A stretch of DNA of 64,000 nucleotides from Cernens ardua (GCF_051251085.1 NZ_JBPCZH010000001.1:434001-498000); one strand, 5' to 3'; positions 18,895 through 28,179 are shown, numbered from the stretch's first letter. The notes: a model not told the origin generated them from the letters alone. Numbers and translations are program-made.

Positions 18895-19893
18895 CTACGA
18901 ATAAGAGGTGCCAGATGACGCCATCAGTAAATCTTCCCGCGTCAGCGCAAAAACACCGTGACCACCCTGTTCGAACTCAAGCCATACGAAAGGCAATTCT
19001 GGATATGCCTCACACAGCTGACGCTCGGAATTTCCAACTTCTACAATCAGTATACCATCCGGTGCAAGATAGTCAGCGGCTTCATTCAATAACTTACGAG
19101 TAAAGTCCAGACCATCGGCACCCGAGGCCAAAGCCAGCTCAGGTTCATGGCGGAACTCTTCCGGCATATTGGCAATGTCACGTGTATCCACATAGGGAGG
19201 GTTACATACAATAAGGTCATAACCGGCGAAGCCATCGGAGATCCCGGGAAGGGCCTCAAACATATCCCCCCGCACAGTGTGTACACGACTTCCAAGATCG
19301 AAACGGCGAATATTTTCCTCAGCAACCGCCAACGCATCCTGACTGATGTCGGCCAGTGTGACTTCTGTAGTCGGCAAGGCCAATGCTGAAGCAATACCAA
19401 TACAACCAGACCCCGTGCATAAATCCAATAGATTAGCCGGGTCACGCTCGGGAAACCATGCTGCAAAGCCGTCGCTAATCAATTCACCGATGGGAGAACG
19501 CGGAATCAATACCCGCGAATCAACCTTGAAGAGATGCCCGGCGAAATAGGCTTCACCCAACAGATAAGGTAGCGGAATGCGCTCGTGTACACGACGCTTG
19601 ATCAGGGTGTAAATCTGCTCACGCTCGTCAGGCAGCAGCCTGGCATCCAGTACTTCGGCACCGCTGTCCGGGGGCAAATGCAAGGCCCCCAGAACAAGGG
19701 CAACGCTTTCATCCCATGCACTAATCGTTCCATGTCCAAGGTAGATTGCTTCACCGCGGTTACCATACTCGAAACAGGACGCACAAAAACGCAGCCAGTC
19801 GCGTATCGTTAGCAAGGTCTCATTAAGCGTCAAGGCATCGATAGCGAGAGGATCTAATGGCGGAAGAGGAGCAACAGGAGCATCTTTAGTCAT
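18895..19893 (-). CDS. prmB: Ribosomal protein uL3 N5-glutamine methyltransferase
   Basis: SAM-dependent methylation of a glutamine in ribosomal protein L3. The start at 19893 (MTKDAPVAPLPP) is taken because the frame to 19962 adds residues unlike the family. It has an N-terminal helical domain, the SAM site DLCTGSGCIGIASAL in the middle, and the catalytic NPPY in IVCNPPYVD. 332 residues, somewhat longer than E. coli PrmB (310). Divergent from smrB, the usual arrangement, but here separated by an unusually long repeat-bearing gap. Confidence 0.94.
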   Translation of the reverse strand: MTKDAPVAPLPPLDPLAIDALTLNETLLTIRDWLRFCASCFEYGNRGEAIYLGHGTISAWDESVALVLGALHLPPDSGAEVLDARLLPDEREQIYTLIKRRVHERIPLPYLLGEAYFAGHLFKVDSRVLIPRSPIGELISDGFAAWFPERDPANLLDLCTGSGCIGIASALALPTTEVTLADISQDALAVAEENIRRFDLGSRVHTVRGDMFEALPGISDGFAGYDLIVCNPPYVDTRDIANMPEEFRHEPELALASGADGLDFTRKLLNEAADYLAPDGILIVEVGNSERQLCEAYPELPFVWLEFEQGGHGVFALTREDLLMASSGTSYS

Positions 19894-20530
19894 GTTATAC
19901 GATTCTTTACATGAATGTATCAATACTTGTAGCGAGCAAACTACAGTCGGTATCAGCAGCACAAGCGTTTAAAACGAGAGTGTGCATGGGATAGACATGG
20001 GCGTCCAGCCTTTTCAGGCTTGCAACTGACAAACACCCCCAAACAAACGAGTGACATTAGGGTGGATTACCCCCGCTCATCGATGATCAATTCATTAATC
20101 TGACTCTCTTCTTTACAAGAAAGACCCTCTTTCAGGCAAGAAATACACTCTTTCAGGGAAAATCCAATTTTCACGGTAAGCCTCATTACACCGTGATGAT
20201 TTGCTTTTCCAGTACTATTTGCTCTTCCAGTACTATTTGCTCTTCCAGTACTATTTGCTCTTCCAGTACTATCTGCTCTTCCAGTACTATCTGCTCTTCC
20301 AGTACTATCTGCTCTTCCAGTACTATCTGCTCTTCCAGTACTATCTGCTCCTATTACACTTCATCATCCGCTGCTAGTATATGCATTCATACTTAAATTT
20401 GATTGAAATTCTCCGTCGTATTAATCAGCCGTTCATTACAGTGGGCTGAAACGCAAACTCTTTACCTCTTGACGTTCATTACAAAGCTTGATGCCTTCTT
20501 CAGGTTGGACGTATAGCAACAGGATTCAGA
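19894..20530. other. Gap between prmB and smrB
   Basis: 637 bases between divergent genes. It holds the 18-base tandem array at 20200-20351. Just before it, two CTCTTTCAGG copies (around 20128 and 20149) look like an older, decayed repeat. A 67-codon open frame runs through the array only because the unit is 18 bases long and lacks stops; I do not call it a gene. Confidence 0.6.
20200..20351. repeat. 18-base minisatellite, eight copies
   Basis: Eight tandem copies of TTTGCTCTTCCAGTACTA and variants, then seven bases of a ninth. Copy 1 has TTTGCTTTT, copies 2-4 have TTTGCTC and copies 5-8 have TCTGCTC; the rest of the unit is identical. The block pattern of variants shows that neighbours were copied from each other. 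Each unit contains the palindrome AGTACT. Confidence 0.97.
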
Positions 20531-21142
20531 ATGGCTGACAACCGTACTCGCCCACCAGATGAGCAGGAAGCGCCCGGTAAGGGTGATGACGCTTTTCAGG
20601 ACTTGCTGGATATGCAGGGGGTACAGCATCTCAAGCCCAGACACAAGAACCTCGCCAATGTTCGCTCAACCAGGCAGGCTCGCTTTCATAAAGAGGTTTT
20701 GGAAACCCGGCGAAAGGCAGCTGCCACACCAATACAATCTCTTCAGGGAAAATCTCGCACCAGCGATGGACGTGTCGAACCGGTGAGCCCTTCTCAATCG
20801 CTTCTGTTTGCGTTGAATGATATAGATCAACGTTTGATCGCGCGCTTGAAACGTGGCGAGATCGAATGGCAGGAAGGGTTGGATCTTCATGGGTATACCG
20901 TAGAAGAAGCACGAGTGCAGGTAGAAAGTTTCCTGAGGGATGCGGAAAGCCAGCACTGGCGGTGTGTCCTGATTGTTCACGGAAAGGCGTGGTCCATGGC
21001 TTCCGGTTTTCCCGTTATCAAAAGTCACGTGAATGCCTGGTTGAGAGAATGGCCGACGGTGATCGCCTTTTCATCAGCCACCCCGGAAGATGGTGGAACA
21101 GGTGCAGTATATGTGCTCATGAAGCGCTATCGTGGCGAATGA
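20531..21142 (+). CDS. smrB: Smr-domain endonuclease, SmrB-like
   Basis: Smr-domain protein; the E. coli homologue cuts mRNA between collided ribosomes. A charged N-terminal region of about 110 residues precedes the Smr domain (about 120-200), with LDLHGYTVEEARVQVESFL and CVLIVHGKA. The second motif is HGKAW where many homologues have HGKG. 203 residues. Divergent from prmB as in other gammaproteobacteria. Confidence 0.9.
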   Translation: MADNRTRPPDEQEAPGKGDDAFQDLLDMQGVQHLKPRHKNLANVRSTRQARFHKEVLETRRKAAATPIQSLQGKSRTSDGRVEPVSPSQSLLFALNDIDQRLIARLKRGEIEWQEGLDLHGYTVEEARVQVESFLRDAESQHWRCVLIVHGKAWSMASGFPVIKSHVNAWLREWPTVIAFSSATPEDGGTGAVYVLMKRYRGE

Positions 21143-21210
21143 AAACTTAAGACAAACTTCAAGATTAATGGGTATTATAACGACTCGCTCCCGCTGATCA
21201 CGAGACCTTC

Positions 21211-22155
21211 ATGAACCTTTTTGCCAGCCTCGCTCAGGCGTTGAATGTCACTATACCCATCTGTGCCCTGATCCTTCTGGGTGCCTTGTTGAAGCACAAA
21301 CAATGGATCAATGATGACTTCATTCAAAGGGGAACAACTCTGGTTTTCCGGGCCTCGATGCCCACCCTGATTTTCTTTGCAGTATTGAATGCCAGCGTTG
21401 CGCACCTGAATCCACGACTACTGATTTTTTTTGCGGTGGCTACAGTAGCATCCTTCCTTTTCAGTTGGATGTGGGCCCGATTCAGAATTCCCATTCAGGA
21501 TCGTGGCGCCTTCGTTCAAGGGGCCTTTCGCGGCAATGGCTCCATACTCGGGATCGCCTTCTCCAGTGGAATGTATGGTGCAACAGGGGTTAGCCTCGCA
21601 GCCTTGTTAGTCGCCGTGCTCATTCCCGTCTACAACATATTGTCGGTTATCGTGCTTGCTGTATATCAACAAAATGGTCAGGGAATTAATGTGCTGAAAA
21701 TTCTGACCGGTATCGTGAAGAATCCGCTGATCCTGAGTGTGATTGCCGCTGTAATTTGGCGAACCCTTCACATTCCGATGCCTGAATGGCTGGCACGTAC
21801 GGGCCATGATCTTGCTTCCCTCACACTTCCTCTGGCACTCCTGTGCATTGGGGGTGCGCTCTCTTTCAAGGGATTAAAAGAGACAAGTCGCTCGCTCTTT
21901 GAAGCCGTTGCACTTAAAACACTTTTGTTGCCCATCCTGTTGACCTTGACCGCATTGCTTGTGGGCTATAGAGGGGCTGAATTGGGCACGCTGTTTATCT
22001 ATTTTGCCAGTCCCACCGCTACTTCGGCATTTGTCATGGCCGTAGCGATGGGAGCCAACAGGGAATTGACGGCTGGCATTATTGCCCTTTCAACACTAAT
22101 AGCGATGGTTACGGTAAGTATCGGACTTTGCCTGATCCAGTACTCTTCGTTTTAG
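21211..22155 (+). CDS. AEC-family permease
   Basis: Membrane transporter of the auxin efflux carrier family, which in bacteria includes organic-acid carriers; the substrate is not predictable. About ten hydrophobic segments run across 314 residues, with the inverted-repeat layout of the family and typical motifs such as KNPLILSVIAA in the centre and a G-rich Pro-containing last third. No good Shine-Dalgarno is visible before the ATG. It stands alone 68 bases after smrB. Confidence 0.88.
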   Translation: MNLFASLAQALNVTIPICALILLGALLKHKQWINDDFIQRGTTLVFRASMPTLIFFAVLNASVAHLNPRLLIFFAVATVASFLFSWMWARFRIPIQDRGAFVQGAFRGNGSILGIAFSSGMYGATGVSLAALLVAVLIPVYNILSVIVLAVYQQNGQGINVLKILTGIVKNPLILSVIAAVIWRTLHIPMPEWLARTGHDLASLTLPLALLCIGGALSFKGLKETSRSLFEAVALKTLLLPILLTLTALLVGYRGAELGTLFIYFASPTATSAFVMAVAMGANRELTAGIIALSTLIAMVTVSIGLCLIQYSSF

Positions 22156-22239
22156 GAAACTCAAGGGGCTTCACTGCCCACTAAAACGTTCCATCATCTG
22201 TTTGGTTGTAGAAATAAATCGATGCTGAACGTCAACGAG

Positions 22240-22734
22240 CTAGCCATAGTAATGGTGAAGCACCATTGCGCAACCGGACGCCCATACATCAGCTTCCAAC
22301 AACTTCCATTCACTGGTTTGCATGGCTGTTGCCGAGCGGGTATTCCCCTCCACCCAAAGCGCACAGATGTTACTGACTAGAGGCATGTGACTCACCAGTA
22401 TGCGCAAACCTTGCCACTCTTCCCCACACCATTGCTCAACCAGAAGATTTGGATTGGCATCCGGCGCACACTCGGCACATGTTCGATGCTCTATGACCCA
22501 TCCTGACTGCTCCAGTACATCGCTCAAGAGGCCGGCACTTTGCTGTGCACGCCGATAAGGACTGGAATAGATGACGATAGGTGTCCGCGGTTCAGAGTAA
22601 TAATGACCATTAAGCCATTGAAGCACCTGACCACCCGCCAAACGACACTCACGCGTACCGAGTTCACTGAGCCCTCGTTGGCTATCCGGAGTGCCTGCCA
22701 TGGCATCACCATGGCGCATAATACAAAGCTGCAT
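22240..22734 (-). CDS. sixA: Phosphohistidine phosphatase SixA
   Basis: Histidine-phosphatase superfamily member, removing phosphate from phosphohistidine. The catalytic RHG is at residues 7-9 (MRHGDA), SSPYRRAQQSA lies near residue 57, and the second histidine is in VSHMPLV. 164 residues, similar to E. coli SixA. Lies 94 bases after gpsA on the same strand, the Pseudomonas-like neighbourhood. Confidence 0.92.
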   Translation of the reverse strand: MQLCIMRHGDAMAGTPDSQRGLSELGTRECRLAGGQVLQWLNGHYYSEPRTPIVIYSSPYRRAQQSAGLLSDVLEQSGWVIEHRTCAECAPDANPNLLVEQWCGEEWQGLRILVSHMPLVSNICALWVEGNTRSATAMQTSEWKLLEADVWASGCAMVLHHYYG

Positions 22735-22828
22735 GAATTATTTCCCGGGCGTTCAGACGAATAATCACGATAGGTGATATTCAGAAGGAAGGCATCTTAA
22801 ATGCCACGATCAGTGAAAAAGAGCGCCA

Positions 22829-23884
22829 TCACCGAAAACGTTCGTGAGATTCCATAATATCGGCTTCGGGCAATGTAAATTCGACGTCGCTGGCATGATT
22901 GCTTTTAAGGAAAGCATCGGTAAGCTCACTCACGGGTGCATTGTCGAAAACAATACGATATAGCCCGGATGCCAAAGGCATATCGATTCCGTCCTGCTCC
23001 GCACGTTGGTGAATCAGTCTCAATGTATTGACCCCTTCCGCGACTTGCCCCAGCGATGAAACGGCCTCATTGAGTGTCAAGCCATTCCCCAATGCTACAC
23101 CTACGCGATAATTTCGGGAGAGCGATGAGGAGCACGTCACGATAAGATCTCCGACACCGGCCAAGCCCAGAAATGTCATCGGGTTAGCACCCAAACTGAC
23201 CGCGAAACGACTCATTTCAGCCAGGGCACGCGTGATCAGCATACTCTGCGTGTTCTCTCCCATCCCCTTGGCATGTGCGATACCCGAAGCAATGGCATAA
23301 ATATTTTTCAAAGATCCGGCGAGCTCAACCCCATAACGATCATTACTGGCATATACACGAAAATAATCACAGGTTAGCGTCCGCTGAACCAGAGTACGGG
23401 TATATTCATCGTCACTGGCAATAACGGTACCGGTCAACTGATACTGTGCCACTTCGGCCGCCAGGTTCGGCCCCGATAGTGCACCAATATGCTGGCTGAC
23501 CGTCTCTTCAGCCAAAATCTCACTCATTAGTGTGAAATGTTCGGCCTCTATGCCTTTTGTCGTACTCACGACAATAGTGGTCTCTTTAATGTAGGGAGCA
23601 AATGCCTTGACGACGCCACGAAATGCCTTGGAGGGTATGGCAACAAGTACCAGAGTCGCCGAATCAAGGACCCAAGCCATATCCGTGGAAGCCACCACCG
23701 CTTCACTGATAGGATAATCAGGCAGGTATACAGAATTGCGGTGGCGCGTATTAATGCTCTCGACAAGCGCTGGATCTCTCATCCATTGCCTGACCGAGGC
23801 TCCTCCTGATGCGGCTATGCTCGCCAGGGCAGTACCAAAACTGCCTCCCCCCATTACAGCCACGCGTGGCAGACTTACGTCCAT
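22829..23884 (-). CDS. gpsA: Glycerol-3-phosphate dehydrogenase [NAD(P)+]
   Basis: Makes sn-glycerol-3-phosphate for phospholipid synthesis in the cytoplasm. The nucleotide-binding motif VMGGGSFGTALA is at the N-terminus; STTKGIE, SGPNLAAEVA and the catalytic lysine in AGSLKNIYAIASGIA follow. The ATG at 23884 is used instead of the TTG two codons upstream because GAGAG sits eight bases before it; 351 residues. Confidence 0.96.
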   Translation of the reverse strand: MDVSLPRVAVMGGGSFGTALASIAASGGASVRQWMRDPALVESINTRHRNSVYLPDYPISEAVVASTDMAWVLDSATLVLVAIPSKAFRGVVKAFAPYIKETTIVVSTTKGIEAEHFTLMSEILAEETVSQHIGALSGPNLAAEVAQYQLTGTVIASDDEYTRTLVQRTLTCDYFRVYASNDRYGVELAGSLKNIYAIASGIAHAKGMGENTQSMLITRALAEMSRFAVSLGANPMTFLGLAGVGDLIVTCSSSLSRNYRVGVALGNGLTLNEAVSSLGQVAEGVNTLRLIHQRAEQDGIDMPLASGLYRIVFDNAPVSELTDAFLKSNHASDVEFTLPEADIMESHERFR

Positions 23885-24344
23885 TATCAACTCTCACTTC
23901 TAGAAGCTATGTCCTTCATAGGAAGGGCTATTCGGCACTATTTTAATCTCCGCGCCCATCTTCGAAAAGCATTATTAAATTAACACGTAGACAGTATTAT
24001 TAAGGAAAGGCAATAAATATGAGGAGGGAATGAAACTATTTATGACTCAATATTCAAAAAAAATTGACAACATCTACCCAATCAATAAGTATCAAATATT
24101 ACATTAAATATAGCTATCTAAAATAACGGGCAATATGAAAACCATAAAACATATTAAAGTTAACGACATCAGTATGAAAACAGATGCAACACCATGGTAT
24201 TGATTGTCTTATATATCAAATTCATCTCTTTAGACATGAAAAAGCATTAATTTTTCACGAAATGACCACTGAAAACGATATCAAAATTGTCTATCCATAG
24301 TCTGACAATACGAATTTTCTGACAGATGCCATGAAAAACCCAGA
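23885..24344. other. AT-rich gap between gpsA and the MvaT-family gene
   Basis: About 460 bases, clearly richer in A and T than the flanking genes. It must carry the gpsA promoter on the minus strand. On the plus strand GAGGAGGGA precedes an ATG at 24030 that opens a 25-codon frame; see the small-ORF entry. Confidence 0.55.
24030..24107 (+). CDS. Possible 25-residue basic peptide
   Basis: Short frame, MKLFMTQYSKK at its start, in an AT-rich gap. A full AGGAGG lies only two bases before the ATG, but it would be well placed for nothing else except an internal ATG four codons later. No homology or membrane segment is recognised. Listed because of the strong ribosome-binding sequence; it may well be chance. 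Confidence 0.2.
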   Translation: MKLFMTQYSKKIDNIYPINKYQILH

Positions 24345-24378
24345 ATATTAAAAAGGGGCCGAAGCCCCTTTTTAATAT
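24345..24378. terminator. Strong bidirectional terminator after the MvaT-family gene
   Basis: Perfect 15-base stem (24345-24359 with 24364-24378) closed by a four-base CGAA loop. A GGGGC core is flanked by five A on one side and five T on the other, so it can act in either direction; its main client is the minus-strand gene that ends at 24415. Confidence 0.92.
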
Positions 24379-24414
24379 CAGATGAGGAAAATAAAAAATC
24401 CCATCTGTTATGCC

Positions 24415-24783
24415 TTATTCGGATGACTGAAGCCACCCTTCTACAGTATCGTTGCCATATTCGGCCTTCCACTCTTTCAACTGCTTATGATTACCACCAC
24501 GAGTCTCAATAGTTTCATTGGTGTGAGGGTTAACATATACCTTCAGAGCGCGCTTTTTACGACCTGAATTTGCTGAAGTCGTAACAGGAGCAGCAGCTGA
24601 TTTCGGATCCAGAAGTTCAATCACTTCCTTATTGGATTTACCGTATGAATTGATCAGCTTTTCAAGTTTTTCCTTGAATTCAATTTCCTGCTTGAAGCGC
24701 TCATCATTTGCCATCTTGGCCAATTGATTTTGGATATTTTCCAATTCCTGCTTCAAAGCATAATATTCGGTTATCTTTGCCAT
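24415..24783 (-). CDS. MvaT/MvaU-family H-NS-like nucleoid protein
   Basis: Xenogeneic silencer of the MvaT type. The N-terminal half (about residues 1-60) is a charged coiled-coil for oligomerisation with IEFKEKLEKLI. A flexible linker follows, and the C-terminal DNA-binding part (about 80-122) has VYVNPHTNETIETRGGNHK and LKEWKAEYG, the diagnostic MvaT block. 122 residues, the family length. It is monocistronic: its own terminator downstream and a palindromic AT-rich promoter region upstream, compatible with autoregulation. Confidence 0.92.
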   Translation of the reverse strand: MAKITEYYALKQELENIQNQLAKMANDERFKQEIEFKEKLEKLINSYGKSNKEVIELLDPKSAAAPVTTSANSGRKKRALKVYVNPHTNETIETRGGNHKQLKEWKAEYGNDTVEGWLQSSE

Positions 24784-24834
24784 AATAAAAAATCCATCGA
24801 ACAGAAGAGTGCAGGTTATTCACTGCTTAAGTAC

Positions 24835-24848
24835 ATTCTATATAGAAT
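24835..24848. promoter_or_regulatory. 14-base palindrome in the MvaT-family promoter region
   Basis: ATTCTATATAGAAT is a perfect palindrome with TA steps, 52-65 bases before the start codon. MvaT proteins bind AT-rich DNA with TA steps, so this is a plausible autoregulatory site or part of the promoter itself. Confidence 0.4.
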
Positions 24849-24946
24849 ATAGACGCTACGCTATAGTTAATATCGTCATTGACGACAAAAAAACGTTAAT
24901 TTTTTCATCAAGCCACATTTTTGAATGATATCACTTGATATAGCTA

Positions 24947-26488
24947 TCAAGAAGAACATGAGAGACAAATAAACCCTGATACTTCAGAGGGTCTTTCATA
25001 ATATTCAGCATTGGGTTGAGGCGTGAACGGGTCACTGATTAATGATTTTAAACATTTGAAAACAGAATCATCATTATTCTCCTGCAATAATGTGATCGCT
25101 TCCTGTAACAAATGAGTCCGTAAAATATAGAGGGGGTTCACACGCTCCATATGAAATTTACGCTCAATGTGAGAACGAGGTTCAAGCAACAAACGCTCAC
25201 GATAGCGCATCAGCCACTGATCAAGTACCGCTGAATGCCCCAGTTCTTCGAATATGACAGGGTCTGGGCCAGTATCATCCCACGATGACAAGACTCGGAA
25301 TGCACGGTGATAATCGTGTCCTTCACGCATGAGGAGTGATAAAAAGTCACCAACCAAGCGGGGATCATCCTCATGCTCAGTTACCAACCCCAGGCGAGCG
25401 CGCATACGTTCACCGTAAGACTGATTCAGCCGCTCCCCATACTTGTCAAGCTGATGGCTCAAGGCATCCCGCGCGGTACCCTCATCCCCCAATTCCTCAC
25501 TGACAAGAGGGATACACGCAGAAGCAAGGCATCCCAAATTCCACATACCTATGGAAGGTTGTTGGGAAAATCCGTAACGGTTATGTGTATCGCTATGATT
25601 GGGATTGAAATCGGGGTGAAATTTTTCCTGAAAAGCATAGGGTCCATAATCAAAGGTAATCCCTAATATAGACATATTATCCGTATTCATTACGCCATGA
25701 ACGAATCCCATTGCCTGCCACGCTGCAATCATGTCTGCCGTTGCTTTGGCAATCTCACCAAACATGGCCAGGGTTGGGCTCACCTTTTCCGCGCACTCAG
25801 GAAAGAAGTGTCGGCATGTAAAATCTGCCAGTAGCCTCAGTGAATGCCATTCCCCCTGATGTGCCAGCCACTCAAAGTGCCCGAATCGAATGTGGCTCGG
25901 CGCTACTCGGATCATGCTGGCCGCAGGCTCCCACTCTTCACGCCTGACTCTTTCATCATGAACGGCCATCGCCAAAGCACGGCTAGTCGGAATATTCAAT
26001 GCAGCCATGGCTTCGCTCACCAGATACTCACGTACTGTAGAACGAAGTACGGCATTTCCGTCGCCCTGACGAGAATAAGGTGTTCTACCCGCCCCTTTTA
26101 AATGCCAATCGAAATGCTGCCCGGATGCCGTCCGCCACTCTCCCAGAAGAAGCCCACGACCGTCGCCCAAATCGGGATTGTAATAGCCAAACTGGTGGCC
26201 CGTATATTTCTGTGCCAATGGCTGCATGCCGGGGAACATATGCCGCCCTGCAAGCAATGACTCCAATGATGCTTTTATGGTCGATGAAGGTGTAATTTCA
26301 AGCAACTCACAGCATTGCTCACTGATATCAATCAAACGTGTGCCATGACGGGGGGCGGGTAATTGCCTGCTATAAAAGGAAGGCGGAAAGGATACGTACC
26401 TGTTATCAAAACGATTCAATGCATCATCGTTCGATAAGACCCGTCTACTGTTCGGTTGTGAAAAAACAAGCCGTGAATAATCCGTCAT
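24947..26488 (-). CDS. selO: SelO/YdiU protein adenylyltransferase
   Basis: Pseudokinase-fold enzyme that transfers AMP to Ser/Thr/Tyr of target proteins; linked to redox stress in E. coli. Characteristic blocks are FDNRYVSFPPSFYSR near residue 27, YNPDLGDGRGLLLGEW, DWHLKGAGRTPYSRQGDG, REYLVSEAM, and the active-site HGVMNTDNMSILG and DYGPYAF. It ends CLSCSS; a C-terminal cysteine before two serines is the place of selenocysteine in eukaryotic homologues. 513 residues, longer than E. coli YdiU (478). The start lacks a Shine-Dalgarno and may be further in. Confidence 0.94.
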   Translation of the reverse strand: MTDYSRLVFSQPNSRRVLSNDDALNRFDNRYVSFPPSFYSRQLPAPRHGTRLIDISEQCCELLEITPSSTIKASLESLLAGRHMFPGMQPLAQKYTGHQFGYYNPDLGDGRGLLLGEWRTASGQHFDWHLKGAGRTPYSRQGDGNAVLRSTVREYLVSEAMAALNIPTSRALAMAVHDERVRREEWEPAASMIRVAPSHIRFGHFEWLAHQGEWHSLRLLADFTCRHFFPECAEKVSPTLAMFGEIAKATADMIAAWQAMGFVHGVMNTDNMSILGITFDYGPYAFQEKFHPDFNPNHSDTHNRYGFSQQPSIGMWNLGCLASACIPLVSEELGDEGTARDALSHQLDKYGERLNQSYGERMRARLGLVTEHEDDPRLVGDFLSLLMREGHDYHRAFRVLSSWDDTGPDPVIFEELGHSAVLDQWLMRYRERLLLEPRSHIERKFHMERVNPLYILRTHLLQEAITLLQENNDDSVFKCLKSLISDPFTPQPNAEYYERPSEVSGFICLSCSS

Positions 26489-27252
26489 TAAAAAGCGTCA
26501 CCCAACATCACCAGGAATTAAAGAGCAAATTGAAATCCAGCTTTATCGAACGTTATCTGTCCTGATCAGACTGACAAAATAGATAATCGTTCACATATTC
26601 ATCATTAAAGTGTAATTATATTTCCGGAATTATTCCTATACCGAAGTGGCATACGCACATGACACCAGGTATTTGATGAGCGGTTGATCACTTCTTCTCT
26701 TGACTAACACAGTGCATTCAAATGCTGCATTTTTCGCCCTTGGGTATAAGTTAGCGGTTTTTAAGTGAATATCCAACGCTAGCGCACTGCTTAAGTGAAT
26801 GAAGTGAGGCTTTGAGAAGCCCCTTTAAAAGAGAATCGATGGAAATAAAAAATCGCCATATAATACCGAACTGACTACGCTTACAGGTGTCTTCATGTAA
26901 CGGTCAGGTTGGCGCTATAATGCAAATGATCCTGATAAGAAGCCGTGCTGATCATGAGACGACAGGCATTGTTATGGCGATAAATGTGTGAAACAGGCAT
27001 TATTTTATACACCATGACTGTTAAAGCCCAACACAATATCGATGTTACATGGAAGAAACCGGTGAAATGAAAAACAATGTGTGTCCATATACATGTACAT
27101 CATTCGTTATCTCTAACGCCCGTAAAAAACATTGAAAACCAATGGCACTTTAAGTGTGCCCAACACTGACTGATAAACTGCAAGTGCCTGACGAAAGGCG
27201 CACCAGTCAACGCACATATTAAACATTAGAACTGTAAAGACTTGGGGTACGT
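26489..27252. other. Long gap between selO and the response-regulator gene
   Basis: 764 bases without a supportable gene. It contains two TTAAGTGAAT copies about 30 bases apart near 26762 and 26791, and a small GGCTT-TGAG-AAGCC hairpin near 26812 followed by CCTTT. It must hold the promoters of both divergent genes. Nothing else is recognised. Confidence 0.5.
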
Positions 27253-27915
27253 ATGAGGATATTGCTGGTAGAAGATGATCCTTTGCTGGGTGATGGCGTA
27301 GAAACGGCACTGACCCATGATGGATACGAGGTAAATTGGGTAAAAAGTGGTGAAGAAGCGCTGGACGCCCTCAAGACTGAAGAATTTTCTGCGGTCCTGC
27401 TTGATTTAAGCCTTCCCGGCATTGATGGCATGGATGTGCTGGAAGAATTACGCCAGTCCGATAATCTACCTGTTGTTATTCTTACCGCTCGAGATGCCGT
27501 GGATGATCGTGTGTCAGGACTGGATGCAGGCGCTGACGATTATATCCTCAAGCCATTTGAGCTGGATGAATTGCTGGCACGGTTACGCATGGTCATTCGC
27601 CGTTCAACGGGCCGCGTAGCCCAGTTGATCACTGTGGGCAATCTCATCATTGATGAAAACCGCCGTGAAGTTCGCTGGCATGATGACATCATCAAACTGG
27701 GACGCCGTGAGTTCGCGCTTCTACTGGAACTGGCCAATCACCCGGGTGAAGTGCTGACGCGTCCACATCTCGAACAATTGTTGTACGGCTGTGATGATGA
27801 AGTCGAATCGAATGCGCTCGAAGTGCATATTCACCATTTGCGTAAAAAACTGTCACCAAAACTGATCGTGACCTTGCGTGGCATTGGTTACCGGATGGTT
27901 GAAGAAATCGAATAA
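27253..27915 (+). CDS. OmpR-family response regulator (PmrA/QseB-like)
   Basis: Receiver domain (about residues 1-115) with the acidic pair in VEDD, phosphoacceptor D51 in VLLDLSLPG, the LTA threonine region and K101 in ILKPFE. A winged-helix DNA-binding domain (about 125-220) ends IVTLRGIGYRMVEE. 220 residues. The best match by eye is the PmrA/QseB group. A histidine kinase gene follows on the same strand, but only after a strong terminator and 264 bases. Confidence 0.93.
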   Translation: MRILLVEDDPLLGDGVETALTHDGYEVNWVKSGEEALDALKTEEFSAVLLDLSLPGIDGMDVLEELRQSDNLPVVILTARDAVDDRVSGLDAGADDYILKPFELDELLARLRMVIRRSTGRVAQLITVGNLIIDENRREVRWHDDIIKLGRREFALLLELANHPGEVLTRPHLEQLLYGCDDEVESNALEVHIHHLRKKLSPKLIVTLRGIGYRMVEEIE

Positions 27916-27950
27916 TCCAGGCGTATTCAGACTGCATGCAAGCACGGAAC

Positions 27951-27986
27951 AAAGCCATGGGCACAGCAAGGCCCATGGCTTTTATT
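27951..27986 (+). terminator. Strong terminator between response regulator and kinase genes
   Basis: 12-base perfect stem (27951-27962 with 27971-27982; core GCCATGGGC), eight-base loop, then TTTTATT. Placed 36 bases after the regulator stop, it should stop most transcripts before the kinase gene. Confidence 0.87.
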
Positions 27987-28179
27987 GCCGAGCCCCTATT
28001 TCCATGCTCTCGGCACGGGTCACCAACATCCATACGGACATGGCCTTTAGCCTGTTGTTTTCCAAAAGAAAATGCTCACTGAAGCAAATCCATTACAAAA
28101 CAGTCATATTCGTTATTAGCGTCTGGAATGGCAAAACTTTAATAATGCATATTTGGCTCAATTCACGCGGTAGAATCTC

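Noticed and set aside
18543..19103. 186-codon frame opposite aroC and prmB
   Set aside because: Spans two conserved genes on the other strand; shadow.
20200..20351. CRISPR array
   Set aside because: Units are contiguous with no spacers, and no cas genes are present.
20193..20396. 67-codon repeat protein (Cys-Ser-Ser-Ser-Thr-Ile repeats)
   Set aside because: The frame is open only because the DNA unit is 18 bases and free of stops in that phase. It has no ribosome site and no unique flanking coding sequence.
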